64,000 nt of DNA, taken from Rhodospirillales bacterium. GTDB taxonomy: Bacteria > Pseudomonadota > Alphaproteobacteria > Rhodospirillales > WMHbin7. The stretch is taken from NCBI GenBank assembly GCA_016215555.1, contig JACRJC010000072.1, forward strand, positions 1 through 64,000, written 5' to 3'. Within the stretch, counting starts at the first letter, position 1. Each line of letters begins with the position of its first letter. This document shows, piece after piece, positions 1-7,758 of the stretch. The position numbers were made by a program, and so were the translations under genes. The notes below the pieces were generated by a model. The model was not told where the DNA came from. It was given only the letters and a program-made list of their open reading frames with translations, and made no database searches.

Positions 1-135
1 CTCATCCTGAGGAGGGCCGAAGGCCCGTCTCGAAGGATGAGAAAGCAGCGAAGCAACGGCTCCGAATAGCAATATCCACGCATTTTCCATTTCTTCGCCG
101 CATCCTTCGAGACGCTTCGCTCCTCAGGATGAGGC
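1..135. repeat. Two copies of a dispersed palindromic (REP-like) repeat
   Basis: Positions 1-41 read as an imperfect palindrome: CTCATCCTGAGGAGGGCC, a short loop, then GGCCCGTCTCGAAGGATGAG. A second, shorter copy in inverted orientation lies at 101-135, beginning CATCCTTCGAGACG and ending TCCTCAGGATGAG. The same family recurs at 9499-9543, 9558-9602, 60249-60290 and 60312-60363. The arms CTCATCCTGAGGAG and CGTCTCGAAGGATGAG are conserved while the central hairpin varies. The function is unknown; it is probably a mobile non-coding repeat. Confidence 0.85.
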
Positions 136-162
136 GAAGAAAGCGACGGTGGAATTAAACCG

Positions 163-252
163 GACAGCCGTGGGCTTGTCCCGGCCATCCACGTTTTAGG
201 GGGGGTGCGCAAATGACGTGGATGCGCGGATCAAGTCCGCGCATGACGAACG
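163..252. repeat. Second dispersed repeat type, facing units
   Basis: Two facing units are visible. One runs from GGGCTTGTCCCGGCCATCC to ACG (about 170-195) and the other from CGTGGATGCGCGGATCAAGT to the CGCATGACGA region (about 220-250). The inner ends CCATCCACG and CGTGGATG are inverted relative to each other. A degenerate relative, CGTCATGGCTGGGTTTGACC, lies near 51279-51310. This repeat type is common between genes in alphaproteobacteria; no coding function is apparent. It lies just downstream of the HEPN gene on the minus strand. Confidence 0.6.
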
Positions 253-255
253 ACA

Positions 256-726
256 TTATTTCTCGAATTTCTTTACGTAGGCGGTCAACCTCTCCGCATA
301 GGCCGCCACGCCGGGCGCGGCGGCGAGCAGCGATGTGTAATAGTCGGCAAAGTCCTTCTCGGTCGCCAGATAGATATGTCCGGCGTCGTTGCGCAGATCG
401 CGCTGGCGATTCCAGGTTTCGATCGATTCCACCAGGCCGCGCTTGACCATCAGCGCCAGCAAATCGATGAACCGTTCCTGAGGCTCGGCCTCCAGCAGCG
501 CCAGGGCCTTGAAGGCCTGGCCCGCCATCTGTTGGCAGCGGGCATAGCGGATCGCCAAAGCGTCCAACTGTTCGCACTTGTCCGATGAAAGACCGGTCGG
601 CACCGGTCGCCCCTCGGGCAGCCATGTGCGGATGCGCGAATAGGTAAAGCGCAGATTCTGGGCCGCCGACTGCAAGGCCTGATTTGCATCCCCAAAGGCC
701 GAAAGATATTTCGATTCCCCACTCAC
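256..726 (-). CDS. HEPN-domain toxin-like protein (HepT-type)
   Basis: This 156-residue protein is the likely HEPN partner of the MNT nucleotidyltransferase just upstream. The predicted role is RNA cleavage by the HEPN domain, countered by the nucleotidyltransferase; this follows from known MNT/HEPN modules. Near residues 120-130 the sequence RNDAGH fits the HEPN RNase motif R-x4-6-H. A GTG start at 726 is chosen because it overlaps the TGA of the upstream gene (GTGA, 723-726), which implies coupled translation. Longer ATG starts exist but would lie inside the nucleotidyltransferase gene in another frame. A HEPN substrate-binding protein without toxin activity is the alternative. Confidence 0.75.
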   Translation of the reverse strand: MSGESKYLSAFGDANQALQSAAQNLRFTYSRIRTWLPEGRPVPTGLSSDKCEQLDALAIRYARCQQMAGQAFKALALLEAEPQERFIDLLALMVKRGLVESIETWNRQRDLRNDAGHIYLATEKDFADYYTSLLAAAPGVAAYAERLTAYVKKFEK

Positions 727-1019
727 AGCCGCACCCCGGTTTCCTTGGCGATGGCGTCGATGGCTTGCGGCGAATCGGAACCGTCGCGCACGATCAGATC
801 GACCTTTTCTTCCAGCAGCGCCTCCAAACGCCGGCGCGCCGCCAACCGCTTGGGCAGGCAATCAGCCACCGCGTCAGGCGTTTCGACGAACAGATCGACG
901 TCGCCGCCTTCCTTGCCCGCCGCCCTGGAGCCGAACAGCCAGATGGAAGCCCCGGGCCCGAAAGCCTCGGCCACCACATGGCGCACGGTCTCGATCTTGG
1001 CAGGCGTCAAAGCTGGCAT
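723..1019 (-). CDS. MNT-type nucleotidyltransferase, antitoxin-like (MntA family)
   Basis: This 98-residue protein has the minimal nucleotidyltransferase signature GSRAAGKEGGDVDLF (GS...DxD, metal-binding aspartates). In characterised MntA/HepT modules such a protein modifies and neutralises the HEPN toxin. The ATG at 1019 is preferred over the upstream ATG at 1040 because AGGAGA lies 8 nt before it on the minus strand. The gene overlaps the HEPN gene by 4 nt, so the two form a two-gene operon. It faces the plus-strand MNT gene at 1153 across 133 bp of shared upstream sequence. Confidence 0.8.
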   Translation of the reverse strand: MPALTPAKIETVRHVVAEAFGPGASIWLFGSRAAGKEGGDVDLFVETPDAVADCLPKRLAARRRLEALLEEKVDLIVRDGSDSPQAIDAIAKETGVRL

Positions 1020-1152
1020 TTTCACATCTCCTGCGCTCAACTATAGCATTCCTGGGAACATGGCGTCAGGGGCGAATTGCCCGCAATTGCTGGATTTGCG
1101 CACCACCTTGTCCTGTCGTATGATCGCCTTTGCAACATTACCGGTTTTAACC

Positions 1153-1452
1153 ATGCGCCCGTCGATTGCCCTTGCCAGTGACGCCAACCGAAAGGCCCTT
1201 GCCTTGCTCTCGGAACGGCACCGGCTGACCAATCTCCGGGTTTTCGGCTCGGTGGCGCGGGGCGAAGACCAGGACGGCAGCGACCTTGATCTGCTGGTCG
1301 ATCCGTTGCCAGACCTTACCACCCTCTTTGACATCGTGGCATTGAAGTCAGAGGCCGAGAGTCTGCTGGGCGTTCCGGTCGATGTACGAACGCTGGATGA
1401 CCTTCACGTCAGCATCCGCGCCCGCGTGCTGGGCGAGGCAAGGCCCCTGTGA
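1153..1452 (+). CDS. MNT-type nucleotidyltransferase, orphan
   Basis: This 99-residue minimal nucleotidyltransferase carries the motif GSVARGEDQDGSDLDLLV, with the GS and DxD catalytic elements. It belongs to the same broad family as the genes at 723 and 7011 but is clearly diverged from both. No HEPN gene follows. Instead an 18-codon reading frame opens at 1449 with a GTGA overlap, exactly where a partner would start, and stops within the start region of the next gene. It may be an orphan antitoxin or a stand-alone nucleotidyltransferase. The start is the ATG that begins the conserved region; its ribosome-binding site is weak. Confidence 0.7.
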   Translation: MRPSIALASDANRKALALLSERHRLTNLRVFGSVARGEDQDGSDLDLLVDPLPDLTTLFDIVALKSEAESLLGVPVDVRTLDDLHVSIRARVLGEARPL

Positions 1453-1505
1453 CGGCAGCCGGTCAGCGGTTTATCCTGAATGACGTTGGCCCCGTTCAGG
1501 CATGA
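1449..1505 (+). pseudogene. Possible remnant of a HEPN partner gene
   Basis: A GTG at 1449 overlaps the TGA of the upstream nucleotidyltransferase by 4 nt and opens a frame of only 18 codons ending at 1505. The GTGA coupling copies that of the intact MNT/HEPN pair at 723-726. The peptide is too short to assign to any family, so this reading is an inference from position alone. Confidence 0.25.
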
Positions 1506-2545
1506 CCCTGCGCTCCGCCTTCAAACTCATTGCCGTCAATCTGGGCCTGCTGCTGGCGGGCGCCGTTGGGCTCGAGCTGATTTTCGGCGACTGGTTCAAG
1601 GATGGGCTGGCCAGCCTCAATGTGCAGCGCGACTATGAAATCCGCTATTCGGCCAAGGGCCTGTATGAGGGGGCGGGCGAGATCGTCTATAAGCGCGACC
1701 GCTTTGGCTTTCGGGGCGATTACGGCCATGATCCGGCCCGGATCGAGCTGCTCACCATCGGCGGCAGCACGGCCAACCAGATTTATCTGCCCCAGGACCA
1801 GACCTGGCAGGCGGTGCTGGGCCGAGCCCTTGATATCCGCATCGCCTCGGCGGCCATCGACGGCCAAAGCAGCATCGGCCATCTGGCCGCTTTCGAGCGC
1901 TGGTTCCCCCAACTGCCCAATCTGAAGCCGAAATGGGTGCTGGCCTATGTGGGGCTGAACGACATTCTGGTTGGCGACAGCGCCAATGCCGACCGGCTGG
2001 AACATTTCCCGTCGCTTCAGCATCACATCCGGCGCAAAAGTGCTATCTACCGCCTGATCCAAACCGCCAAGGGCATGGCCGCCGCCAACAAGGGCCGCAT
2101 GGTTCACCACAAGGTCGATTTCGAGAACGCCGTCTGGACCACGCAACCCACCAGGGCCGACTGGGAACAAGCCCGCGCCCAGGCGCTGGAGGCCTATAAG
2201 GGCCGCGTCCGCGCCCTGATCGGCCATATCCGAGCCCTGGGAGCCCAGCCCATCCTGGTCACCCAGCGCCATGGCGACTGGCGGCTGCGCCCCGATGGCG
2301 CGGTCGAGGGCATCGTCGAGCCCAGAGCCGCCACCAACGGCGTCGATCATCGCCTTCTGATGGGGCTTTACAACAAGGCCACGCTGGAAGTCTGCCGGGC
2401 GGAGGCTGCGATCTGTCTCGACCTCGCCTCTAAGCTTGAGTTCGAGCCCGGCGACTTCTACGATCTGGTCCACAACACGCCGGCGGGAGCGGCCAGGATC
2501 GGCCAATGGCTGGCGCTAGAATTGAAGGATGTGGTCAAGCCATGA
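1502..2545 (+). CDS. SGNH/GDSL-family hydrolase, membrane-anchored
   Basis: This 347-residue protein starts with one hydrophobic segment (residues 9-28, probably an uncleaved anchor). The catalytic pattern of the SGNH superfamily is visible: GGSTAN near residue 85 (block I serine), GLNDI near 157 (block III Asn) and DLVH near the C-terminus (block V Asp and His). Such proteins are esterases or O-deacetylases of envelope carbohydrates; the substrate cannot be read from the sequence. It overlaps the RidA gene by ATGA at 2542-2545, so the two are translationally coupled. Confidence 0.7.
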   Translation: MTLRSAFKLIAVNLGLLLAGAVGLELIFGDWFKDGLASLNVQRDYEIRYSAKGLYEGAGEIVYKRDRFGFRGDYGHDPARIELLTIGGSTANQIYLPQDQTWQAVLGRALDIRIASAAIDGQSSIGHLAAFERWFPQLPNLKPKWVLAYVGLNDILVGDSANADRLEHFPSLQHHIRRKSAIYRLIQTAKGMAAANKGRMVHHKVDFENAVWTTQPTRADWEQARAQALEAYKGRVRALIGHIRALGAQPILVTQRHGDWRLRPDGAVEGIVEPRAATNGVDHRLLMGLYNKATLEVCRAEAAICLDLASKLEFEPGDFYDLVHNTPAGAARIGQWLALELKDVVKP

Positions 2546-3003
2546 GCAGCGTCGAAGACCGACTGGCCCAGCAGGGCATCGTCCTGCCCCAGGCCGCCGC
2601 CCCGGTGGCCAACTATGTGCCCTTCGTCATCACCGGCCATCTGTTGTTCGCGGCCGGTCAATTGCCGATGCAAGACGGCAAGCTGATGGCCATCGGCAAG
2701 CTGGGCGCCAATGTCAGCCTGGAAGAAGGAACGCGGGCCGCCCGCCAATGCGCCGTCAATCTGCTGGCTCAGGTCAAGGCGGCGCTTGGCGATCTCGACC
2801 GCGTGACCCGGGTCGTGCGGCTGGGCGTGTTCGTGGCGGTCGGTTCCGATTTCACCGATCATCCCAAGGTCGCCAACGGCGCTTCCGACCTCATGGCCCT
2901 GGCTTTCGGCGATGGCGGCAAGCATGTCCGCACCACGGTGGGCTGTCCGTCGCTGCCGCTGGACGCTGCCGTCGAAGCCGACGCAATCTTCGAATTTGAA
3001 TAA
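2542..3003 (+). CDS. RidA-family enamine/imine deaminase-like protein
   Basis: This 153-residue protein resembles the YjgF/YER057c/UK114 (Rid) superfamily, in the subgroup of about 150 residues. The C-terminal block RTTVGCPSLPLDAAVEADAI carries an arginine in the position of the catalytic Arg105 of E. coli RidA, followed by the conserved Glu. RidA hydrolyses reactive 2-aminoacrylate-type enamines in the cytosol. The start is the ATG that overlaps the upstream TGA by 4 nt; an earlier in-frame ATG lies inside the GDSL gene. The exact Rid subgroup is uncertain. Confidence 0.85.
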   Translation: MSSVEDRLAQQGIVLPQAAAPVANYVPFVITGHLLFAAGQLPMQDGKLMAIGKLGANVSLEEGTRAARQCAVNLLAQVKAALGDLDRVTRVVRLGVFVAVGSDFTDHPKVANGASDLMALAFGDGGKHVRTTVGCPSLPLDAAVEADAIFEFE

Positions 3004-3019
3004 GGGGGAGCTTTTGTCC

Positions 3020-3532
3020 ATGCGCCGTCTGATTGCTGTTGTTGCCCTGCTGGGGCTGGGAGCCTGCGCCCAGGCTCCGGTCGCCGAAAAAGCGCCCGAG
3101 CGCCTGACCGCCCTGCTTTCCGCCACCACCACGGCCCGCGTCGCCCCCGACAACAAATCGGCCAAGGTCATGGTGCTGCCGGCCAACACCTTGATCGCCA
3201 TCGAGGATGGCGCCGACGGCTGGTATCTGGCCGATCTTGATTCCTATGGCGATTTCGGCAAGGGTTGGCTGCCTCACGATTTCCTGACCATCGATCCGCC
3301 CAGGAAAAAGGACGGCACGGTCTGGCCCTTGCCGGCACTCTTGCAAAACGAGTCCATCCTGCGCGACGGCGCCGGCACCTGGGCCGGCAAGGTGGACACG
3401 CTGAAGGCGGGTACGCGCGTGCGGGTGGTCGAGCGCCAGTTGGACTGGTACCGCATCGACCAGCCCAAGCCGGGCTGGCTCAGGCACGACAACGCCTATA
3501 TCGACGTGCGGACCTATCTCAACGCCAGATGA
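3020..3532 (+). CDS. SH3b-like lipoprotein, hypothetical
   Basis: This 170-residue predicted lipoprotein has a basic start, a hydrophobic stretch and the lipobox LGAC with the lipidated cysteine at residue 16. Two repeated beta-rich segments follow: about residues 32-98 (TARVAPDNKSAKVMVLPA and GWYLADL), and about 112-165 (SILRDGAGTWAGKVDTLKA and DWYRIDQPKPGWLRHDNAYI). They look like tandem SH3b domains, which usually bind peptidoglycan or cell-wall ligands. The Shine-Dalgarno GGGGAG lies 9 nt upstream. A strong terminator follows at 3553, so this probably ends the GDSL-RidA-lipoprotein operon. Confidence 0.65.
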   Translation: MRRLIAVVALLGLGACAQAPVAEKAPERLTALLSATTTARVAPDNKSAKVMVLPANTLIAIEDGADGWYLADLDSYGDFGKGWLPHDFLTIDPPRKKDGTVWPLPALLQNESILRDGAGTWAGKVDTLKAGTRVRVVERQLDWYRIDQPKPGWLRHDNAYIDVRTYLNAR

Positions 3533-3552
3533 GAAACTTTCTTGAAACGCAA

Positions 3553-3582
3553 ACGGCCCCGAAGATATCCGGGGCCGTTTTG
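3553..3582 (+). terminator. Rho-independent terminator
   Basis: ACGGCCCCG (3553-3561) pairs perfectly with CGGGGCCGT (3570-3578) around an 8-nt loop and runs into TTTT. It sits 20 nt after the stop of the SH3-like lipoprotein gene and closes that operon. Confidence 0.9.
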
Positions 3583-3616
3583 CTGAAGGCTGAGGGCTGA
3601 GGGCTGACGGCTGGCG
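3582..3616. repeat. Five tandem 7-bp repeats
   Basis: The units GCTGAAG, GCTGAGG, GCTGAGG, GCTGACG and GCTGGCG follow head to tail immediately after the terminator. The rest of the 3533-3814 gap shows no gene. Confidence 0.7.
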
Positions 3617-3814
3617 GCAATTCCAGCCAATTTCCAAAATCCTCGGTCATTTTTTGCGGTCGCTAAAGGCGCTGACCGGAGGCTAGACTCCCGGCTAAGA
3701 TATTCACAATATACACGAAATAGGCGGCATTGGGCGCCATCTTGCCCTTGAAGCCTGTGGGCCGGGGTGCCATCATATGCGCGGTCGCTTGGGGGCGGCC
3801 AGTCAGGGGACAGC

Positions 3815-6800
3815 ATGACCGAGAGTTTCTTCGAACATCCGATTCTGAATTCGCCCTACGCCTATCCGGCCCGTCATTGGGAGCTGGATGCCAGCGGCCA
3901 GCCGACGAATGTCATTGCCGAACAGCGCAGGCGCTCTTCGCTCATCACCCCCATTCCCAAGGCCAAGAAGCAGCGCACGTCCAAGGACCAAGGGGAAATG
4001 GTGCTGGATGCCGGCGATGGCCTGTCCACGACCGATCAGGAATACAACCCAACCCCCATCATCAACGAAATCCGCAAGCATGTGGATGACTGGCGACGGC
4101 TGCCCAATCCCGGCCAATGGCAGGTCACGCCCGAAACCGCCCGCCTGTTGCAGCATTGGCGGCACCATAATTTCCAGGGCGTGCGGCCCTTTTTCTGCCA
4201 GGTCGAGGCGGTCGAGACCGTCATCTGGTTGACCGAGGTTGCCCCCAAACAAGGTGCGCGGGTCGCGAAATACTGGGCCCATGTCAAAGGGGCCAACGAA
4301 CAGGCCAATCCCGAGCTTCTGCGTCTGGCCCTGAAACTGGCTACCGGGGCTGGCAAAACTACCGTCATGTCGATGCTGATCGCTTGGCAGACAGTGAATG
4401 CCGTCCGCCACCCCGGAGCCAAGACCTTTTCGCGCGGTTTCCTGATCGCAGCCCCCGGCATCACCATCCGAGACCGGTTGCGCGTGCTGCTGCCCAACGA
4501 TCCCGAAAGCTATTACCGCCACCGCGAGATCGTGCCCGGCGACATGCTGGGCGATGTCGAGCGGGCCAAGATCGTGATTACCAACTACCACGCCTTCAAA
4601 CTGCGCGAACGGCTGAACCTCGCCAAGGGAACACGCGAGGCCCTGGAGGGCTGGCGCAAGGAAAAGCTGGAGACGCTGGAAACCGAAGGCCAGATGATCC
4701 AGCGCGTCATGCCCGAACTGATGGGCATGAAGAATATCGTGGTGCTGAACGACGAGGCGCATCACTGCTACCGCGAAAAGCCGCTGACGGAAGAGCAGGA
4801 AGCCTTGAAGGGCGAGGAAAAGGAAGAGGCGGAAAAGAACAACGAAGCCGCCCGCCTGTGGATTTCCGGCCTTGAGATGGTCAAGCGCAAGCTGGGCCTG
4901 CGCTCTGTTTACGACTTGTCGGCCACCCCCTTCTTCCTCAATGGCTCTGGCTATGCCGAGGGAACCCTGTTTCCCTGGACGGTCTGCGATTTCTCGCTGA
5001 TGGACGCCATCGAATGCGGCATCGTGAAGCTGCCCCGCGTGCCCGTGGCCGACAATATCCCCGGCGGCGAAATGCCGAAATTCCGCGATCTTTGGAATTA
5101 TATTGGCAAGAAGATGCCCAAGAAGGGGCGAGGCAGCGGCAAGCCCGCCGACCCCTTGGCGCTGCCCGCCGAATTGCAAACGGCCCTGGAAGCTCTTTAC
5201 GGGCATTACGAGAAAACCGACGAGGCCTGGCGTAGTGCCGGAATCAAGGTGCCGCCGGTCTTCATCGTGGTCTGCAACAATACCTCGACCTCGAAGCTGA
5301 TCTACGACTTCATCTCGGGCTTCGAGCGTGTGAACGACGACGGCTCAACCACGCTCGTCAATGGCCGGTTCGAGCTGTTTCGCAATTACGATGGCTACGG
5401 CAACCGCCTGCCCCGCCCCAACACGCTGCTGATCGACAGCGAGCAGTTGGAATCCGGAGAAGCCCTGGACAAGAATTTCCACGACATGGCCGCCGACGAA
5501 ATCGCCCAATTCAGGCGTGATATCGTCAAGCGCACCGGCGACATCAGAAAAGCCGAGAACCTAAGCGACCAAGACCTGCTGCGCGAGGTCATGAACACGG
5601 TGGGCAAGAGGGACAAACTGGGCGAGCAGGTGCGCTGCGTGGTCTCGGTCAGCATGCTGACAGAGGGCTGGGACGCCAACACCGTCACCCATATCCTGGG
5701 TGTGCGCGCCTTCGGCACCCAGCTTTTGTGCGAGCAGGTGGTGGGCCGCGCTTTACGCCGCCAGTCTTACGACCTGAATGAAGAGGGCCTGTTCAACGTC
5801 GAATATGCCGATGTTTTGGGCGTGCCGTTCGATTTCAACGCCAAGCCGGTGGTGGCCCCCGTCGGCAAGCCCAAGGAAACCATCCGAGTTCATGCCGTGC
5901 GCCCGGAACGCGATGCGCTGGAAATCATCTTCCCGCGGGTCGAGGGCTATCGGGTCGAATTGCCCCAAGAACGATTGACCGCCCAGTTCACGCCGGATTC
6001 CGTTCTGGAACTGACGCCCGATCTGGTGGGGCCGACCAGCACGACGACGCAAGGCATCATCGGCGAAGGGGTCGATCTGACCATCGAGCATCTGAACGAC
6101 ATGCGTTCATCGACCATCCTGTTCCATCTGGCCAAGCATCTTCTGTACACCAAGTTCCGCGACCCCGGCGAGGAGGCCAAGCTGCATCTGTTCGGCCAGG
6201 TCAAGCGCATCGCCAAACAATGGCTGGATGGCGGCTATCTGCGCTGCACCGGCGGCACCATGCCGGGCATGCTGGTCTATAAGGATATCGCCGATCAGGC
6301 GGCCGAGCGCATCAAGGCGGCCATCACCCTGGCCCTGGTGGGCGAGCGTCCGGTCAAGGCGATCCTGGACCCCTATAATCCCAAGGGGTCGAGTGCGCAT
6401 GTCAATTTCACGACCTCCAAGGACTTGCGCTGGCAGACTGACCCCCGATACGGCCAGGTCAATTGGGTGATCTGCGACAGCGACTGGGAGGCCGAGTTCT
6501 GCCGCGTCGCCGAGGCGCATCCACGAGTCCTCGCCTATGTGAAGAACCAGAATCTGGGCCTGGAGGTGCCGTACCTCAAGGGATCGACGCCCAGGAAATA
6601 TCTGCCCGATTTCATCTTGCGGATCGACGACGGACAGGCCTATCCCTTGAATCTGATCGTCGAGATCAAGGGCTATCGGCGCGAAGACGCCAAGGAAAAG
6701 GCCAATACCATGCAGGCCTATTGGGTGCCTGGCGTCAACAATCTGGGCAAGTTCGGCCGCTGGGCCTTCGCTGAATTCACGGCGGTCTACGAGATCGAGC

Positions 6801-6850
6801 AGAAGTTCGAGGCGTTGGTGTCGGATTTCGTGGCGGGGAAAGCGGCATGA
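3815..6850 (+). CDS. Type III-like restriction endonuclease (Res) subunit
   Basis: This 1011-residue protein combines a superfamily 2 helicase with a C-terminal nuclease. Visible motifs are Walker A ATGAGKTT (about residue 178), NDEAHH (about 312), SATPFF (about 369), the EGWDANTVTH block with QVVGRALRR (about 640), and a PD-(D/E)xK core YLPDFI...IVEIKGYR (about 930-952). The size and order match Res subunits of type III restriction enzymes. Such enzymes translocate or switch on DNA with ATP and cut when a Mod partner recognises unmodified sites. ATG 3815 follows AGGGGA by 4 nt; an ATG at 3767 lacks this signal. Its Mod partner is not adjacent: a MNT/HEPN pair intervenes. Confidence 0.88.
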   Translation: MTESFFEHPILNSPYAYPARHWELDASGQPTNVIAEQRRRSSLITPIPKAKKQRTSKDQGEMVLDAGDGLSTTDQEYNPTPIINEIRKHVDDWRRLPNPGQWQVTPETARLLQHWRHHNFQGVRPFFCQVEAVETVIWLTEVAPKQGARVAKYWAHVKGANEQANPELLRLALKLATGAGKTTVMSMLIAWQTVNAVRHPGAKTFSRGFLIAAPGITIRDRLRVLLPNDPESYYRHREIVPGDMLGDVERAKIVITNYHAFKLRERLNLAKGTREALEGWRKEKLETLETEGQMIQRVMPELMGMKNIVVLNDEAHHCYREKPLTEEQEALKGEEKEEAEKNNEAARLWISGLEMVKRKLGLRSVYDLSATPFFLNGSGYAEGTLFPWTVCDFSLMDAIECGIVKLPRVPVADNIPGGEMPKFRDLWNYIGKKMPKKGRGSGKPADPLALPAELQTALEALYGHYEKTDEAWRSAGIKVPPVFIVVCNNTSTSKLIYDFISGFERVNDDGSTTLVNGRFELFRNYDGYGNRLPRPNTLLIDSEQLESGEALDKNFHDMAADEIAQFRRDIVKRTGDIRKAENLSDQDLLREVMNTVGKRDKLGEQVRCVVSVSMLTEGWDANTVTHILGVRAFGTQLLCEQVVGRALRRQSYDLNEEGLFNVEYADVLGVPFDFNAKPVVAPVGKPKETIRVHAVRPERDALEIIFPRVEGYRVELPQERLTAQFTPDSVLELTPDLVGPTSTTTQGIIGEGVDLTIEHLNDMRSSTILFHLAKHLLYTKFRDPGEEAKLHLFGQVKRIAKQWLDGGYLRCTGGTMPGMLVYKDIADQAAERIKAAITLALVGERPVKAILDPYNPKGSSAHVNFTTSKDLRWQTDPRYGQVNWVICDSDWEAEFCRVAEAHPRVLAYVKNQNLGLEVPYLKGSTPRKYLPDFILRIDDGQAYPLNLIVEIKGYRREDAKEKANTMQAYWVPGVNNLGKFGRWAFAEFTAVYEIEQKFEALVSDFVAGKAA

Positions 6851-6954
6851 AACGCCAACCTTCAAATTGCAAAATGGCGAGAAATGCCTTAACAATGGGG
6901 GACATTCGCCCCTTGGCATTAGGCTTCGACCTCACGATCATGGTGGTTGCCGAC

Positions 6955-6993
6955 CCCCTGGGGCTTTTTTATATCGGCAAGGGACGCTATAAA
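6955..6993 (+). promoter_or_regulatory. Possible weak terminator and promoter before the MNT/HEPN pair
   Basis: A short CCCC-CT-GGGG hairpin followed by CTTTTTT lies at 6955-6970, and TATAAA (6988-6993) could be a -10 element about 18 nt before the MNT start. No clear -35 hexamer is seen. If real, this would let the toxin-antitoxin pair and mod be transcribed independently of res. Confidence 0.3.
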
Positions 6994-7010
6994 TACGCAA
7001 GGTGGATGCA

Positions 7011-7331
7011 ATGAATGCCAAGGCGCTTCCCACCGAGCTGATCGATTCGGTCGTTTCCTATTTTCATCCTCGCAGGATCATCTTGTTCGGATCGATGGCC
7101 AGGGGCGATGCGGGGCCGGATAGCGACATCGATCTGATGGTCATTATCGACGACGACGCGCCCCCCGAAAAGCGGACATTGAATGCGGGATGGGAATCAC
7201 GGCGCAATTATCGCGGCGCGGTTGACGTCATTCCTTGTCGCGAATCCATTTTCCAAAGAAAGCGCAACATTGTCGGCACCTTGGCTTTTGATGCTTCGCG
7301 CGAGGGGGTTGTTGTCTATGAGCGATCCTGA
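7011..7331 (+). CDS. MNT-type nucleotidyltransferase between res and mod
   Basis: This 106-residue minimal nucleotidyltransferase has the motif FGSMARGDAGPDSDIDLMVI, with GS and DxD. Together with the next gene it forms a MNT/HEPN pair. ATG 7011 is chosen because an AAGG element lies about 10 nt upstream; an in-frame GTG at 7002 is the alternative. Its last 14 nt overlap the HEPN gene, implying coupled expression. In such pairs the nucleotidyltransferase is usually the antitoxin, but pairs without toxin activity are also known. Confidence 0.82.
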   Translation: MNAKALPTELIDSVVSYFHPRRIILFGSMARGDAGPDSDIDLMVIIDDDAPPEKRTLNAGWESRRNYRGAVDVIPCRESIFQRKRNIVGTLAFDASREGVVVYERS

Positions 7332-7758
7332 TCCCGATGATGTCTGGAACGAAGTCTTGCGATGGCTCGCCCACGCAGATTCCGACCGCAGAACGGCAGC
7401 GGTCTGCTTGGCCGCCGATCCTTCTTTGTTGGATGCGGCCAGCTTTCACTGCCAGCAGGCTGTGGAAAAGCTGTTGAAGGGCGCTTTGGTCTGGGCGGCA
7501 GTTCCCTTTCGCAAAACCCACGATTTATCGGAACTGGGCGAGAAGGTCATCAGCGCCTATCCAGAATTCGCTGAATTTGTCGCCAGCACCGAACGATGGA
7601 CGGCCTGGAACATCGCCTACCGTTATCCGGGCGATGACACGCCCGACCTTCCGCCCAGTCCAGAAACTCTTTCCGAAGCCCTTACAATCATCGACAGGCT
7701 TTCTGCGCTGGTGCGCTTGCTTCGCCAGAACGCCCCCATGGGGAGGTTGTGCGGCTAA
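7318..7758 (+). CDS. HEPN-domain protein, partner of the MNT protein
   Basis: This 146-residue protein has the classic HEPN signatures FHCQQAVEKLLKGALV (about residues 47-62), KTHDLSEL and RYPG. It belongs to the group that accompanies MNT nucleotidyltransferases. Unlike the HEPN protein at 256-726, no obvious R-x4-6-H RNase motif is visible, so it may bind nucleotides or nucleic acid rather than cut RNA. The TAA stop overlaps the ATG of mod by one nucleotide (TAATG, 7756-7760). That links the pair tightly to the methyltransferase. Confidence 0.8.
   Translation: MSDPDPDDVWNEVLRWLAHADSDRRTAAVCLAADPSLLDAASFHCQQAVEKLLKGALVWAAVPFRKTHDLSELGEKVISAYPEFAEFVASTERWTAWNIAYRYPGDDTPDLPPSPETLSEALTIIDRLSALVRLLRQNAPMGRLCG

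Noticed and set aside
1-135. CRISPR array from repeated sequence at the left edge
   Set aside because: There are only two copies, in opposite orientation and of unequal length, with no regular spacers and no cas genes.
3767-3814. Start of res at ATG 3767
   Set aside because: The ATG at 3815 has AGGGGA just upstream and begins a sequence typical of the family (MTESFFEHPILNSPY). The extension is not family-like.
3803-5206. A 467-codon minus-strand open frame opposite res
   Set aside because: It is antisense to helicase motifs, has shadow-like composition, and no ribosome-binding site was noticed.
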